A stretch of 64,000 nt of DNA from JBCBDX01 sp039822005 (GTDB taxonomy: Bacteria; Pseudomonadota; Alphaproteobacteria; Rhizobiales; Rhizobiaceae). Below, piece by piece: positions 26,800-36,089 of the stretch. Under the pieces are notes generated by a model that worked only from the letters and a program-made list of their open reading frames with translations, did no database searches and was not told the DNA's origin. The stretch spans positions 1 through 64,000 of the forward strand of contig JBCBMZ010000007.1 in NCBI GenBank assembly GCA_039822005.1, given 5' to 3'. Each line of letters starts with the position of its first letter. Within the stretch, counting starts at the first letter, position 1. Both the position numbers and the translations under genes were made by a program.

Positions 26800-28911
26800 G
26801 TGGGCGAAATTCCCGTTGAAAATCTGACAGAGGCGGAAGCTGTCGCTGAGTTGGCGCGCTTGGCTGCAGAAATAGCGCGCCATGACGAAGCCTATCACCG
26901 CAATGATGCGCCGGTCATTTCCGATGCGGACTATGATGCGCTCAAGCGGCGTAACCTCGAAATTGAGGCCCGCTTTCCGGATTTGAAGCGCGCGGATTCG
27001 CCCTCCGATAAAGTGGGCTCGGCGGTTTCTGAAAAGTTTGAGAAGATTACGCACCGGGTCGCTATGCTTTCGCTCGACAATGCGTTCAACGATGACGATG
27101 TGCGCGACTTTGCAGCCCGCGTGCGCCGATTTTTGAAAATGGATGCTGATGCGCCGTTGGCGCTCACGGCGGAGCCCAAGATCGATGGGCTCTCATTGGC
27201 CTTGCGTTACGAGCAAGGTCAGTTGGTTTACGCGGCGACGCGCGGTAACGGGCAGGTGGGGGAAAATGTAACCGCGAACGCGCGAACGATTGCTGATGTG
27301 CCAGAGAGGCTGGCGGGTAACCCACCGGCGGTGATTGAGGTACGCGGCGAGGCCTACATGACGAAGGACGATTTTGCCGAACTGAACAGGCGGCAAGAAG
27401 CGGCAGGCAAACAGACCTACGTCAATCCGCGTAACACGGCTGCCGGTTCTTTGCGCCAACTGGATTCTTCGATTACCGCGTTACGTCCATTGAAGTTCTT
27501 TGCGTACGCTTGGGGTGATGTGTCCGACATGCCCTCGGACACGCAATCTGGCATGGTGGAACAGCTGAAGGCCTATGGGTTTCAGACCAATCCGCTAATG
27601 GCGCGATTTGACGATATCAACGCGCTGCTGGCGCACTATCATGGCATTGAAACGGAACGGGTGGACCTGCCCTACGACATTGATGGAGTGGTCTATAAAG
27701 TGGACGAGCTAGCGCTGCAGCAGCGGCTCGGCTTTGTCTCGCGTTCGCCGCGCTGGGCTATTGCGCACAAATTTCCCGCCGAAAAAGCGATGACGGTTCT
27801 CAAAGGCATCGATATCCAGGTGGGGCGCACCGGTGCAATCACGCCCGTTGCTCGGCTTGAGCCGGTGACCGTCGGCGGCGTGGTGGTCACCAACGCAACG
27901 TTGCACAACGCGGAGGAAATCGAGCGTCTGGGCATACGTGTTGGCGATACGGTGACGGTGCAGCGCGCTGGCGATGTGATCCCGCAAGTGCTCGGATTTG
28001 TGCTGGAAAAACGACCCGATAACTCTGAGCCTTATGCCTTTCCGGCACATTGCCCGTGCGATTTGCACACCCCGTTGGTGCGTGAGGATCGGGCGACCGG
28101 CGGTGAGGGTGTGGTGCGGCGTTGTTCAGGGGAATTTGCCTGTCCGTTTCAGCGAAAAGAGCATTTGAAGCTTTTTGTCTCGCGCAAGGCTTTTGATATT
28201 GACGGACTTGGTGAAAAGCAGATCGAGTATTTCTACGATGACCCGGACCTGCCGATCCGCCAGCCCGCCGACATTTTCACGCTCAAAGCCCGTGATGATG
28301 CCAATGACCTGAAGAAGCTGAAAAACCGTGACGGCTATGGCGAGACCTCAGCGCAAAACCTGTTTGCGGCCATTGAAGCGCGCCGCACGATCCCACTGGA
28401 ACGGCTGATCTTCGGGCTTGGTATCCGCCATGTCGGTGAGACGACCGCCAAGACGTTGGCCCGTGCCTATGGCTCGTGGGCGACATTTGAGGCAGCTGCA
28501 CAAAAGATCGCTGCGGGCGATATGATCGCGCGCGCGGAGATGGAAGAGCTGGATGATATCGGCCCTGCGGTGATCGATGCGACAGGCCGCTTCTTTTCAC
28601 AGTCGCATAACCGGGAAATGGTTGGCGGGCTCGTCGCGCAACTCGATATTGTAAACGCAGAGCAATTCGTCGCCGATAGTCCGTTTGTCGGCAAGACGAT
28701 TGTTTTTACCGGTTCTCTCCAACGCATGAGCCGCGATGAGGCCAAGGACATGGCGCTGCGCTTGGGCGCGAAAGCGGCGGGTTCTGTTTCGAAGAAAACC
28801 GATTTGCTGGTGGCAGGGCCCGGTGCCGGTTCCAAGCTGAAAAAGGCGCAGGAACTGGGCATTGAGACCATTGATGAAGATGAATGGTTCCGCCGCGTTG
28901 AAGGCGCTTAA
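26800..28911 (+). CDS. ligA: NAD-dependent DNA ligase LigA
   Basis: The 703-residue protein has a full LigA layout: Ia domain, adenylation domain with the K-x-D-G nucleophile (EPKIDG, Lys about 127), OB fold, zinc ribbon, helix-hairpin-helix repeats and a C-terminal BRCT domain (about 625-703). The zinc ribbon begins C-P-C, as in other Rhizobiales ligases. GTG 26800 has GGGGGA five bases upstream. It seals nicks in replication and repair. It overlaps the convergent dddL by four bases. Confidence 0.95.
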   Translation: MGEIPVENLTEAEAVAELARLAAEIARHDEAYHRNDAPVISDADYDALKRRNLEIEARFPDLKRADSPSDKVGSAVSEKFEKITHRVAMLSLDNAFNDDDVRDFAARVRRFLKMDADAPLALTAEPKIDGLSLALRYEQGQLVYAATRGNGQVGENVTANARTIADVPERLAGNPPAVIEVRGEAYMTKDDFAELNRRQEAAGKQTYVNPRNTAAGSLRQLDSSITALRPLKFFAYAWGDVSDMPSDTQSGMVEQLKAYGFQTNPLMARFDDINALLAHYHGIETERVDLPYDIDGVVYKVDELALQQRLGFVSRSPRWAIAHKFPAEKAMTVLKGIDIQVGRTGAITPVARLEPVTVGGVVVTNATLHNAEEIERLGIRVGDTVTVQRAGDVIPQVLGFVLEKRPDNSEPYAFPAHCPCDLHTPLVREDRATGGEGVVRRCSGEFACPFQRKEHLKLFVSRKAFDIDGLGEKQIEYFYDDPDLPIRQPADIFTLKARDDANDLKKLKNRDGYGETSAQNLFAAIEARRTIPLERLIFGLGIRHVGETTAKTLARAYGSWATFEAAAQKIAAGDMIARAEMEELDDIGPAVIDATGRFFSQSHNREMVGGLVAQLDIVNAEQFVADSPFVGKTIVFTGSLQRMSRDEAKDMALRLGAKAAGSVSKKTDLLVAGPGAGSKLKKAQELGIETIDEDEWFRRVEGA

Positions 28912-29585
28912 ATTCTGGGCTTGCGCCGCTTGGTGAACTTCATCTTGTGAGCCGCCAAATCTTCTGGTTCTGCCGTCCAGGCGTAAGCCAGCAAAACAGG
29001 CTCTGTTGATGGCGTGCGGATCGTGTGGGTGGTGCCTGGCGCATTAAAGATCAGCGATGGGGCGCGAAACACGCCGATGTCATTTTGTGAGCACGCGCCG
29101 CTGAGCACGATGTAGCTTTCCATAATGCCATCATGCTTGTGCGATGGATAAACGCAGTTTGGTGCAAACAGGACAAAACCGAGCGCGAGATCGTCAGCCT
29201 GAATGAGGCCGCCGGGGCCGACAATATCGGCATAGCCATATTTTTGCGCCAGCGAGGCCGGCAGTTTTTCATAGCCATATTGCCACATGAAACGGTCTGC
29301 GACCTTGGTCACCGCGCGCACAAAGCTCTCTGCCGCATCTTGTTCTCCATTATCGAGCGCACGCGCCAAATGGGCGTTGGCGGGCACGCGCGATGGTACA
29401 GTGTATTGTACCTGTGGGTCTGACTTGAGCAACTTGCTGATGCGATCACGCACGCGGCGCATATGCGCACGGATGGCAGCGCTGCCGCCATATGAGGCGT
29501 AGCGATAGGCCACATCAAACTCCCGCAGCAGATAGTAAATATCAACGTCCTGCGAGAGTTTTGACATGTTGAGTTGGTGCGTCAT
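28908..29585 (-). CDS. dddL: Cupin DMSP lyase, DddL type
   Basis: The 225-residue protein has an alpha-helical N-terminal half (YRYASYGGSAAIRAHMRRVR) and a C-terminal cupin. The cupin metal ligands are visible: H149-x-H151-x4-E156 with Y158 (YPSHKHDGIMESY), and H187 in the second motif (NAPGTTHTIR). This layout fits DddL, which cleaves DMSP to dimethyl sulfide and acrylate with a bound metal. It is fold-unrelated to DddP at 14080-15423. ATG 29585 or 29567 could be the start; neither has a strong ribosome site. A different DddQ/W/K-group cupin is the main alternative. Confidence 0.78.
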   Translation of the reverse strand: MTHQLNMSKLSQDVDIYYLLREFDVAYRYASYGGSAAIRAHMRRVRDRISKLLKSDPQVQYTVPSRVPANAHLARALDNGEQDAAESFVRAVTKVADRFMWQYGYEKLPASLAQKYGYADIVGPGGLIQADDLALGFVLFAPNCVYPSHKHDGIMESYIVLSGACSQNDIGVFRAPSLIFNAPGTTHTIRTPSTEPVLLAYAWTAEPEDLAAHKMKFTKRRKPRI

Positions 29586-29733
29586 GCCCGCGAACTAGGA
29601 CAGGTTCTTTAAAATGTCCCGTCCCAAACGCGACATGGCTTTGGAAATGGTTGTTCTGGCTTTGATGTTGTAGTCCGCGAAGAACAGCTAGATGTACCAA
29701 ACTGCCACCACGGCACTCTATCCATAGGTCACA

Positions 29734-29762
29734 GAGGGCGGAAAGCGGAAGTTCGCTGCAGT
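29734..29762. repeat. Fragment of the dispersed intergenic repeat (copy D)
   Basis: GGGCGGAAAGCGGAAGTTCG here matches the tail of copy A (GGGCGGGAAGCGGACATTCG at 36520-36540). It is the only recognisable content of the 350-base gene-free stretch between dddL and the TRAP operon, apart from the terminator hairpin near 29838. Confidence 0.5.
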
Positions 29763-29826
29763 TCAAACGACCGACCGAAAAGGGGACTTGATCGGTCAAA
29801 CAGGTTTTTTAGCTAGTTAAATAGCA

Positions 29827-29850
29827 GACCCGACATGCTCGCGTCGGGCC
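29827..29850 (-). terminator. Hairpin after the TRAP transporter gene
   Basis: CCCGAC (29829-29834) pairs with GTCGGG (29843-29848) around an eight-base loop, extended by flanking pairs. It lies 87 bases beyond the TRAP permease stop. The following T stretch is weak, so it may be a 3' stability hairpin. Confidence 0.4.
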
Positions 29851-29936
29851 ACCTGAAGGTATGCGGTCGTGGTTGGCCGGTACCCTGTAGGCCCGGGCGT
29901 TGGCCGCAAGGCGGACCTTGTGAACGGCATTCCTTG

Positions 29937-32243
29937 TCAGTCCGCGCCGCGCACGGGTATGCTCGCTTCCGGGTTCGGCCGCAGGACCTTTTGCACAAGG
30001 TAAAGGCCCAATGCCCCCGCAATACCCAGACCGTCGGTCAGCCAGCCGCCCTTGATCAACAGCACCGCCGCTATGATCAGGCCCGCGCGAATGAACCACG
30101 CGGCACGGTCCCCGACAAACCAGCCCTGCACGCCCGACGACAGCAGGAATATACCAGCCACGGCGGTGATCGCGGCGCGGATCACCTCGAAAGTGCTGCC
30201 CTCCATCAAGATCGCGCTGTTGTAGAAAAACATGAACGGCACAATGAAGGCCGCGATGCCGATCTTGAAGCTTGTGACTGATGTGGCCATCGGATTGGCA
30301 CCGGAAATACCCGCCGCTGCGTAGCTTGCCAGCGCCACCGGCGGCGTGATGGCCGAGACCACGGCGAAGTAGAACACGAAGAAATGCGCTGTGATGGTTG
30401 CCGTGCCCTGAACCATGCCGTTTTCAACGAATAGGCCCACCAGACCGGGGGCGACCACCGAAGCCGCGACCGCGTAGGCGGCGGTCGTAGGCATGCCCAT
30501 GCCCAAAAGGATGGCGATTCCCATAGCAAAGATCAGCGCCAGAAGGTTCGACGCGCCCGCCAGATCCAGCAACACGGCGGAAAAGCGCGCACCGACACCG
30601 GTCAGGCTGATCACACCCACGATGATGCCCGCGCAGGCACAGACCGCGATGATCTGGATCGACATGACGCCTGCGAGTTCGAACGCCTTGAGGATTGAGC
30701 GCAGGCCCATTCGGTGCGGCGTCAGCCACGAAACGACGGCGGCCGCTACTGTGGCAAGCGTTCCGGCCCGGATCACCGAGTAGCCCAAGAAAAGCGCGAC
30801 GATCAGGATCACGATGGGCACGAAGAGATAGGCTTGCCGCGCCAGGGCCGCGAATTTGGGCAGTTCATCCTCGCGCATGCCGCGCATGTTCAGCTTGGCC
30901 GCCTCGAAATCCACCATGAAGTAGATCGAGGTGAAATAAAGGATCGCGGGGATGATCGCGGCGATGGCGATTTCCTGGTAAGGTATGCCGGTGATCTCGG
31001 CCATGATGAAGGCGCCCGCGCCCATGATCGGTGGCATAATTTGCCCCCCGGTGGAGGCGGCGGCCTCAACAGCGCCGGCGGTTTTTTTGTGATAGCCAAC
31101 CTTCTTCATCAGCGGGATGGTCAGCGACCCAGTGGCCACTACGTTGCCCGCCGACGTGCCATTGATCATCCCCATCAAGCCCGAGGCAAAGATCGCCACT
31201 TTGGCCGGTCCGCCACGTGCGCGACCGGCGGTCGCAAAGGCGAAGTTCACGAAGTAGTCGCCTACCTTTGAGGCCTGAAGAAAGGCCGCGAAGATGATGA
31301 AGAGAATGATGTAAGTTGAGCTGACAGCCGTGGTCGGGCCGATGATCCCTGCATCCGAATACACATGGCCGAAAAAGCGCTGCCAGCTGTAGGCATTGCT
31401 GACCGCAAGGATGCCGGGCAGCAGATGCGCGGTGAAGGTGTAAACCAGAAAGACACCGGTGATCACGACAAGCGCCATCCCGGCCACGCGGCGGGTCAGC
31501 TCCATAATCATGGCGGCCCCGGCGGTTGCGGCAAAGGCAACCCCGATGGGGACGAAGGGAGTCCCCACAGAATTCCGGGCGGCGGTCCCGTATATGGACG
31601 TCAGATAGATCGCAACGATAACACTGCACAGGGCGAGCACGATGTCGGACGCCGCAAATAGCTCGCGGTTGCGCCGTTCGAACCACCCTGCCACGATGGC
31701 GCCGAATGTCGCGATCAACAATGGCAAACCGAACCGCCATACTTCGGCGTTATAGATGTCGGTGCCAGGAAAGGCCGCCCATGTCGTCAGCCCCCCCATT
31801 TCGGGCAGCGTTCCCGAAGCGATGGTATTCGCAAAGCCGATTGCCGTTACTCCGGCGATGAGCGCCGGAATTGCGAGGGCAAAGGCTGCAATTGATATGA
31901 ACTTCGTGGATTTGTGCAGCCTGTCCTGATGAAAGGTGTGGGCCGAGAACAGCAGGAATCCAAGCGACAATGCGCCCGCGATGTGAACGATACGGAAATT
32001 CCAGGTCTCCACTGGAAACTGCGGCAAAAAGGGAATTTCGATGCCGGTCCAGTCAGAGATGGACAGGCCGTTCAACGCGATCATGTGAAAGGCCGCATAG
32101 CAAGTCGAAAGCACGGCAATCAGCAAATAGGCCCTGCCGGAAAATATCCGGCGGTTGGATTCCACTGCGTCTCCGTCAACTCCCTCGGCCAGAACGACAC
32201 CATCGACCTCCTCCCCGTTCGGGCTGTTTTTGTTCTGAGCCAT
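29937..32243 (-). CDS. TRAP transporter, fused 4TM/12TM subunit (TAXI class)
   Basis: The 768-residue membrane protein fuses the small and large TRAP permease subunits. An N-terminal set of spans (about 30-260) is followed by the DctM-like domain with GGPAKVAIFASGLMGMINGT, GQIMPPIMGAGAF and GMGMPTTAAY. Such fusions pair with TAXI-type binding proteins, and one is encoded immediately upstream. ATG 32243 follows a G-rich ribosome site (GGGGGGACC). Na+-driven uptake of a dicarboxylate or sugar acid is expected; neighbouring tartrate dehydrogenase suggests tartrate. Confidence 0.9.
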   Translation of the reverse strand: MAQNKNSPNGEEVDGVVLAEGVDGDAVESNRRIFSGRAYLLIAVLSTCYAAFHMIALNGLSISDWTGIEIPFLPQFPVETWNFRIVHIAGALSLGFLLFSAHTFHQDRLHKSTKFISIAAFALAIPALIAGVTAIGFANTIASGTLPEMGGLTTWAAFPGTDIYNAEVWRFGLPLLIATFGAIVAGWFERRNRELFAASDIVLALCSVIVAIYLTSIYGTAARNSVGTPFVPIGVAFAATAGAAMIMELTRRVAGMALVVITGVFLVYTFTAHLLPGILAVSNAYSWQRFFGHVYSDAGIIGPTTAVSSTYIILFIIFAAFLQASKVGDYFVNFAFATAGRARGGPAKVAIFASGLMGMINGTSAGNVVATGSLTIPLMKKVGYHKKTAGAVEAAASTGGQIMPPIMGAGAFIMAEITGIPYQEIAIAAIIPAILYFTSIYFMVDFEAAKLNMRGMREDELPKFAALARQAYLFVPIVILIVALFLGYSVIRAGTLATVAAAVVSWLTPHRMGLRSILKAFELAGVMSIQIIAVCACAGIIVGVISLTGVGARFSAVLLDLAGASNLLALIFAMGIAILLGMGMPTTAAYAVAASVVAPGLVGLFVENGMVQGTATITAHFFVFYFAVVSAITPPVALASYAAAGISGANPMATSVTSFKIGIAAFIVPFMFFYNSAILMEGSTFEVIRAAITAVAGIFLLSSGVQGWFVGDRAAWFIRAGLIIAAVLLIKGGWLTDGLGIAGALGLYLVQKVLRPNPEASIPVRGAD

Positions 32244-32360
32244 TGGTCCCCCCAGTCCGGACACTGCTCTCCGGTTCCCTAGTCTTGTGCGCAATCGCCC
32301 GCACTCCCAAAGAAGCACGGGCGATCCCAGTACATGCAGAACGCGCGCGCGTTCGGCCGC

Positions 32361-33359
32361 TTACATGTCGCCGTGGATCATGTCCGCTGCAATATCCGCA
32401 CCAGTGTTCTCCGCGAACCAACGTGCAGCACCGGGATGCCATTTCATGACGGTGTTGCGGTCCCAGAACTCAGGCAGGGTCGAGCGTGCCGCGCGGTGCG
32501 TGTTCACCATGCGCTCATTGTCGGACATCACTGCGTCAACTATACCGAACACGAAGCTTTCGGGCAGGTCGCAATTGGCTATGGCGAAATTCCACATAGA
32601 TACAGAGCGCGCCGGCGCGTCCAGCGTCGTATAGGTGTCTGCCGCGATGTCGAAGTTCGCAACCGGGAAGGCCGCGGCGATCTGCGCCTGTTCTGCCTCG
32701 GTGAACTCGATGATGTTGATATCGGTCTGCACTTCAAGCTGCGACACGGCCGGTACCGGCACACCCGCTGCAAATGCGATCACGTCCAGCAGGCCGTCCT
32801 GAAGCTGGCCGCCCAGATCGGACCAGCCGCCGTTGCGACGATCGAATTCGACACCCAGTTCTTCCATCATGCGCGGGAAGTAGGTATCCGACGTGGAGCC
32901 TGCCGGGCCGAAGCCGATCCGCGCCCCAGCTGGGATATCCGCAACTGATGTGATGCCCGAAGAGGCCAGGGCAGTAATAGAGAACGGCGTCTGATACATC
33001 GGGAACATCGCGCAGGCGTTGGTCATCGGAAGACCAGGCGCGATGGGGTTATTGCCGGCAATGGATTCCGCCGCCGGTCCCATGGTGGTCATGCCGAACG
33101 GCAGGTCTCCAGTATGTACCAGGGCCATGTTTTGCATTGGGCCGCCGGTCACTTCCGCACCGCCAGTCACACCAAGTTCTTCGGATACGATACCGGCCCA
33201 GCCCGAGCCGTAGCCGAAGTATGTGCCGCCCTGCGAGCCTGTGCCGACCGTGAAACTGTCCGGCCAGCCGGTGCGATCGACGTGGCTTTCGGCATATGCA
33301 GACGTAGTTGCAAGCATGAATATGGTCGCGATTGCAGCGACTTTGTTGTATGCGAACAT
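32361..33359 (-). CDS. TAXI family TRAP substrate-binding protein
   Basis: Periplasmic receptor of 332 residues with a signal peptide (about 1-23, ending AYA-ES). TAXI hallmarks are GTGSQGGTYFGYGSGWA near 40-56, the GGPMQNMALVHTGDLPFGM block and the late KWHPGAARWFAENT. It delivers ligand to the fused TRAP permease 117 bases downstream on the same strand. The promoter region upstream shares a TTTTATATAAT-type motif with the lysR-tartrate dehydrogenase intergenic region. Confidence 0.9.
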   Translation of the reverse strand: MFAYNKVAAIATIFMLATTSAYAESHVDRTGWPDSFTVGTGSQGGTYFGYGSGWAGIVSEELGVTGGAEVTGGPMQNMALVHTGDLPFGMTTMGPAAESIAGNNPIAPGLPMTNACAMFPMYQTPFSITALASSGITSVADIPAGARIGFGPAGSTSDTYFPRMMEELGVEFDRRNGGWSDLGGQLQDGLLDVIAFAAGVPVPAVSQLEVQTDINIIEFTEAEQAQIAAAFPVANFDIAADTYTTLDAPARSVSMWNFAIANCDLPESFVFGIVDAVMSDNERMVNTHRAARSTLPEFWDRNTVMKWHPGAARWFAENTGADIAADMIHGDM

Positions 33360-33500
33360 GTTTGTATTCCTCCCTTATTCTCTGTATTCTATTGGTATTA
33401 TTTAAGGCCGTTTGGCGGCATCATTCAACCATATCGAAGCAAGCTACGCGCCACCCCCGATACGGCGCAACATGAAATAGGGTATTTGGCTCTTTTTCCA

Positions 33501-33513
33501 ATTATATAAAAAT
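33501..33513 (-). promoter_or_regulatory. Candidate shared operator upstream of the TAXI gene
   Basis: On the minus strand this reads ATTTTTATATAAT, closely matching ATTTTATATAATAT at 34466-34479 in the divergent lysR/tartrate dehydrogenase gap. Both sit in promoter regions of one likely regulon, so they may be LysR sites. They could also simply be AT-rich promoter elements. Confidence 0.35.
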
Positions 33514-33528
33514 GTCATGTAATTAACG

Positions 33529-34443
33529 TCATGCTGTTGCGCTCAGTCTCTCAACATGGATGTGCAGGACCTTCATAAAGGCATCGCGTGCAGGATTTCT
33601 GGTGTCGCGCAACCAAACCAGTGAGAGCGCCAACTCGCGTGGCGCTTGCCCGTTTGGCAGCTCAAGATCGACAAAACTGACACCACCAACCGCGAGTCGG
33701 GAGACCCACTTCGGGACGATTGCCAAACCGGCCCCAGAGCCGACAAGGCTGACGATAGTCTGTTTTTCTTCCGCGATTTGTGCGACCCGTGCCGTGAGCC
33801 CTGATTCGAGGAAAAGCTTCATTGTCAGGTCGTGGCTATGTGGTCTCGATCTGCGATCGGGCACGATCAAGGGTTCTTCGGCCATATCCTGCACACAAAT
33901 TCGGTCATGTTTTGCCAGGTGATGGCCATCGGGCACGGCAACGACAGCGGTTTCGCGAAACAGATTTTGAAACTCCAGCCGTGGGTCTTGGGTCTTGGGC
34001 GGTCTGACGATCGCCATGTCCAGGCTCCCAGACAATATTCTCGGCAGCAACCGGATCGTCTTTTGTTCGATCATCTCTACGTCGAGATCAGGGACAGCTT
34101 CGCGAAGATGTGGCAAAAGTTGGGGCATCAGCCCCGCAGCAGCACTATCGATTGCACCAACGCGCAAGGTCTGAACCTTTTTTAGGTCGGTTTCCAAAAA
34201 GCTGGCTCTCAGCTTGTCTGCGCGTTCGACGACATCGCGCGCGCCCTCGACAAATCGCTTTCCTTCCGGTGTGAGATATACGCTGCGCGTTGTCCGTACC
34301 AAAAGCCGTTGACCCAGGCTTTCTTCCAACAAGCGGATGTGGCGTCCAAATGATGCGGGAAGCATGTCCATGGATTGCGCGGCCCGCCCGAAGTGCAGGG
34401 TTTCCGAAACGGCGATCAGGCAGCGCAATTGAAGAAGTTCCAT
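33529..34443 (-). CDS. LysR family transcriptional regulator
   Basis: About 304 residues: N-terminal winged helix (LLQLRCLIAVSETLHFGRAAQ... to about 65) and a periplasmic-binding-protein-like effector domain (about 90-300, LRVGAIDSAAAGLMP, SGSLDMAIVRPP, GSGAGLAIVP). ATG 34443 gives the standard start. It is divergent from tartrate dehydrogenase and upstream of the TRAP operon, so it probably controls both in response to the substrate. Confidence 0.9.
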   Translation of the reverse strand: MELLQLRCLIAVSETLHFGRAAQSMDMLPASFGRHIRLLEESLGQRLLVRTTRSVYLTPEGKRFVEGARDVVERADKLRASFLETDLKKVQTLRVGAIDSAAAGLMPQLLPHLREAVPDLDVEMIEQKTIRLLPRILSGSLDMAIVRPPKTQDPRLEFQNLFRETAVVAVPDGHHLAKHDRICVQDMAEEPLIVPDRRSRPHSHDLTMKLFLESGLTARVAQIAEEKQTIVSLVGSGAGLAIVPKWVSRLAVGGVSFVDLELPNGQAPRELALSLVWLRDTRNPARDAFMKVLHIHVERLSATA

Positions 34444-34465
34444 GATGGCCGCCAATTAGACAACA

Positions 34466-34479
34466 ATTTTATATAATAT
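34466..34479. promoter_or_regulatory. Candidate LysR operator in the lysR/tartrate dehydrogenase gap
   Basis: ATTTTATATAATAT contains an inverted ATAT/ATAT core and lies between the divergent starts of lysR and the dehydrogenase, where LysR proteins usually bind. A near-identical element lies upstream of the TAXI gene (33501-33513). Confidence 0.4.
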
Positions 34480-34570
34480 CACGATGATTGCAGCAAGCGC
34501 CTTTGAGGCTCCATAAAAGGTGAATTCCGGCCCGACGGTCGATGTACTGCATAGCGCGAAAGGCCACGCC

Positions 34571-35653
34571 ATGAAGACCTTCAAGATCGCAGCGATTCCG
34601 GCCGATGGAATTGGCCCCGAAGTGATTGATGCCGGCACGGCGGTGCTTGCCGCGCTTGCTGAGCGGCAGGGCAATGTTGACTACAAGGTGACCACCTTCG
34701 ATTGGGGATCGGATTACTACAAGCAACACGGCGTCATGATGCCCGAGGACGGGCTTGAAACGCTCAAACCGTTCGACGCGATTTTCTTTGGCGCTGTGGG
34801 CGCTCCCGATGTGCCCGACCACATCACGCTCTGGGGGCTGCGCTTACCGATCTGCCAGGGTTTTGACCAATATGCGAATGTGCGCCCGACCAAGATCATT
34901 CCGGGTGTGACCTCGCCGCTGCGGGACGTGGATGTAGGCGATCTGGATTGGGTCATCGTGCGAGAAAACTCCGAAGGGGAGTATTCCGGCCACGGGGGCA
35001 GGGCGCATCGTGGCCTGCCCGAAGAGGTCGGCACCGAAGTGGCGATCTTTACCCGCGTTGGCGTCGCCCGCATCATGCGCTATGCTTTTGAACTCGCACA
35101 ATCGCGTCCGCGCAAGCTGCTGACCGTTGTCACAAAGTCAAATGCCCAACGCCATGGTATGGTCATGTGGGACGAGATCGCTGCGGAAGTCTCAAAGGAG
35201 TTTCCCGATGTGACTTGGGACAAGATGCTGGTGGATGCAATGACCGTCCGCATGGTGAAGGACCCGCAAAGCCTCGACACGATCGTTGCAACCAACCTGC
35301 ACGCTGACATCCTGTCGGACCTTGCAGGCGCGCTGGCCGGCAGCCTTGGCGTAGCGCCGACCGCCAATATCGACCCGCAACGCCGTTTCCCGTCGATGTT
35401 CGAGCCGATTCACGGCTCGGCCTTCGACATCACCGGCAAGGGCATCGCCAATCCGGTCGCAACCTTCTGGACCGCTTCGCAGATGCTTGATCACCTTGGC
35501 GAAAGTGATGCGGCGTCACTGCTGATGGCAGCTGTGGAACGTGTTTGTTCCGAAGGCATCGTCACTCCGGACGTAGGCGGGACAGCCACCACCCGCGAGG
35601 TGACAGAGGCCGTGATCGCGGCCATCAAAGGGTCCAATCTGCTGAAAAAATAG
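34571..35653 (+). CDS. Tartrate dehydrogenase (isopropylmalate dehydrogenase family)
   Basis: The 360-residue protein belongs to the NAD-dependent beta-decarboxylating dehydrogenases, with IPADGIGPEVIDAG near 9-22, RENSEGEYSGHGG near 137 and FEPIHGSAFDITGKGIANP near 278-296. The LRLPICQGFDQYANVRP segment and length fit tartrate dehydrogenase/decarboxylase (TtuC/D-malate type) rather than LeuB. It converts tartrate to oxaloglycolate or decarboxylates it, and D-malate to pyruvate. ATG 34571 gives the family start; an in-frame codon at 34520 is unsupported. The divergent LysR and nearby TRAP genes support a sugar-acid role. Confidence 0.87.
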   Translation: MKTFKIAAIPADGIGPEVIDAGTAVLAALAERQGNVDYKVTTFDWGSDYYKQHGVMMPEDGLETLKPFDAIFFGAVGAPDVPDHITLWGLRLPICQGFDQYANVRPTKIIPGVTSPLRDVDVGDLDWVIVRENSEGEYSGHGGRAHRGLPEEVGTEVAIFTRVGVARIMRYAFELAQSRPRKLLTVVTKSNAQRHGMVMWDEIAAEVSKEFPDVTWDKMLVDAMTVRMVKDPQSLDTIVATNLHADILSDLAGALAGSLGVAPTANIDPQRRFPSMFEPIHGSAFDITGKGIANPVATFWTASQMLDHLGESDAASLLMAAVERVCSEGIVTPDVGGTATTREVTEAVIAAIKGSNLLKK

Positions 35654-35949
35654 CGCACTGCCTTAGCCCGTGGCAGCCTGTTCTTCGACGGTCGCAAACC
35701 CGTCGCGGTTCAAATATCAAAAACACGGCGCTGTGCGTGTTCTTGATCGCTGCACGCTTCAAAGTGCTCGTCTGCGTTTGATGAACGACCTGACTGAAGT
35801 CAGCGCTCGTGGGCCAGCCCAGGTTGATTTGATCACAGCGGGTTTCTGGCTCATCCCGACCAAGAAGCAATTCGTATGAGACCGCAACCGGGAATACGGC
35901 ATGCTACGGCGAAAACATCGTCAAAGACATCTGTCGTTTAAGGTGCAAA

Positions 35950-36066
35950 ATGTTGCCAATAGACGATCTTGATCGTCTTGTTCGTCTTGGACGGGTTGAC
36001 GGGTTGCCCGCAGAGCACGTCAACGCTGTGTTTTGTCGTCGCAAGGACGTTTCCATACTGAGGTAA
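35950..36066 (+). CDS. Possible 38-residue protein
   Basis: A short frame (MLPIDDLDRLVRL... to ...CRRKDVSILR) has AAGGTG four to five bases before the ATG and ends at the foot of a terminator-like hairpin (36065-36089). It is the only gene-like object in the 35654-36678 gap; the rest shows no recognisable gene except the repeat copy at 36428-36541. It may be the remnant of a larger gene. Confidence 0.25.
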   Translation: MLPIDDLDRLVRLGRVDGLPAEHVNAVFCRRKDVSILR

Positions 36067-36089
36067 CCTAGCTTTCGCTGCGGTTTTTT
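36065..36089 (+). terminator. Possible intrinsic terminator
   Basis: ACC-AGC pairs with GCT-GGT (one-base and two-base bulges) around a TTTC loop and runs into six T. It directly follows the 38-codon frame. Confidence 0.4.

Noticed and set aside
29542..29799. 85-codon minus-strand frame between dddL and the TRAP gene
   Set aside because: Its start lies beyond the repeat fragment, its translation is low in coding character, and its 3' end overlaps the start of dddL.
31066..31740. 224-codon frame inside the TRAP permease on the same strand
   Set aside because: It is a shifted frame of a GC-rich membrane-protein gene with an intact, well-conserved main frame.
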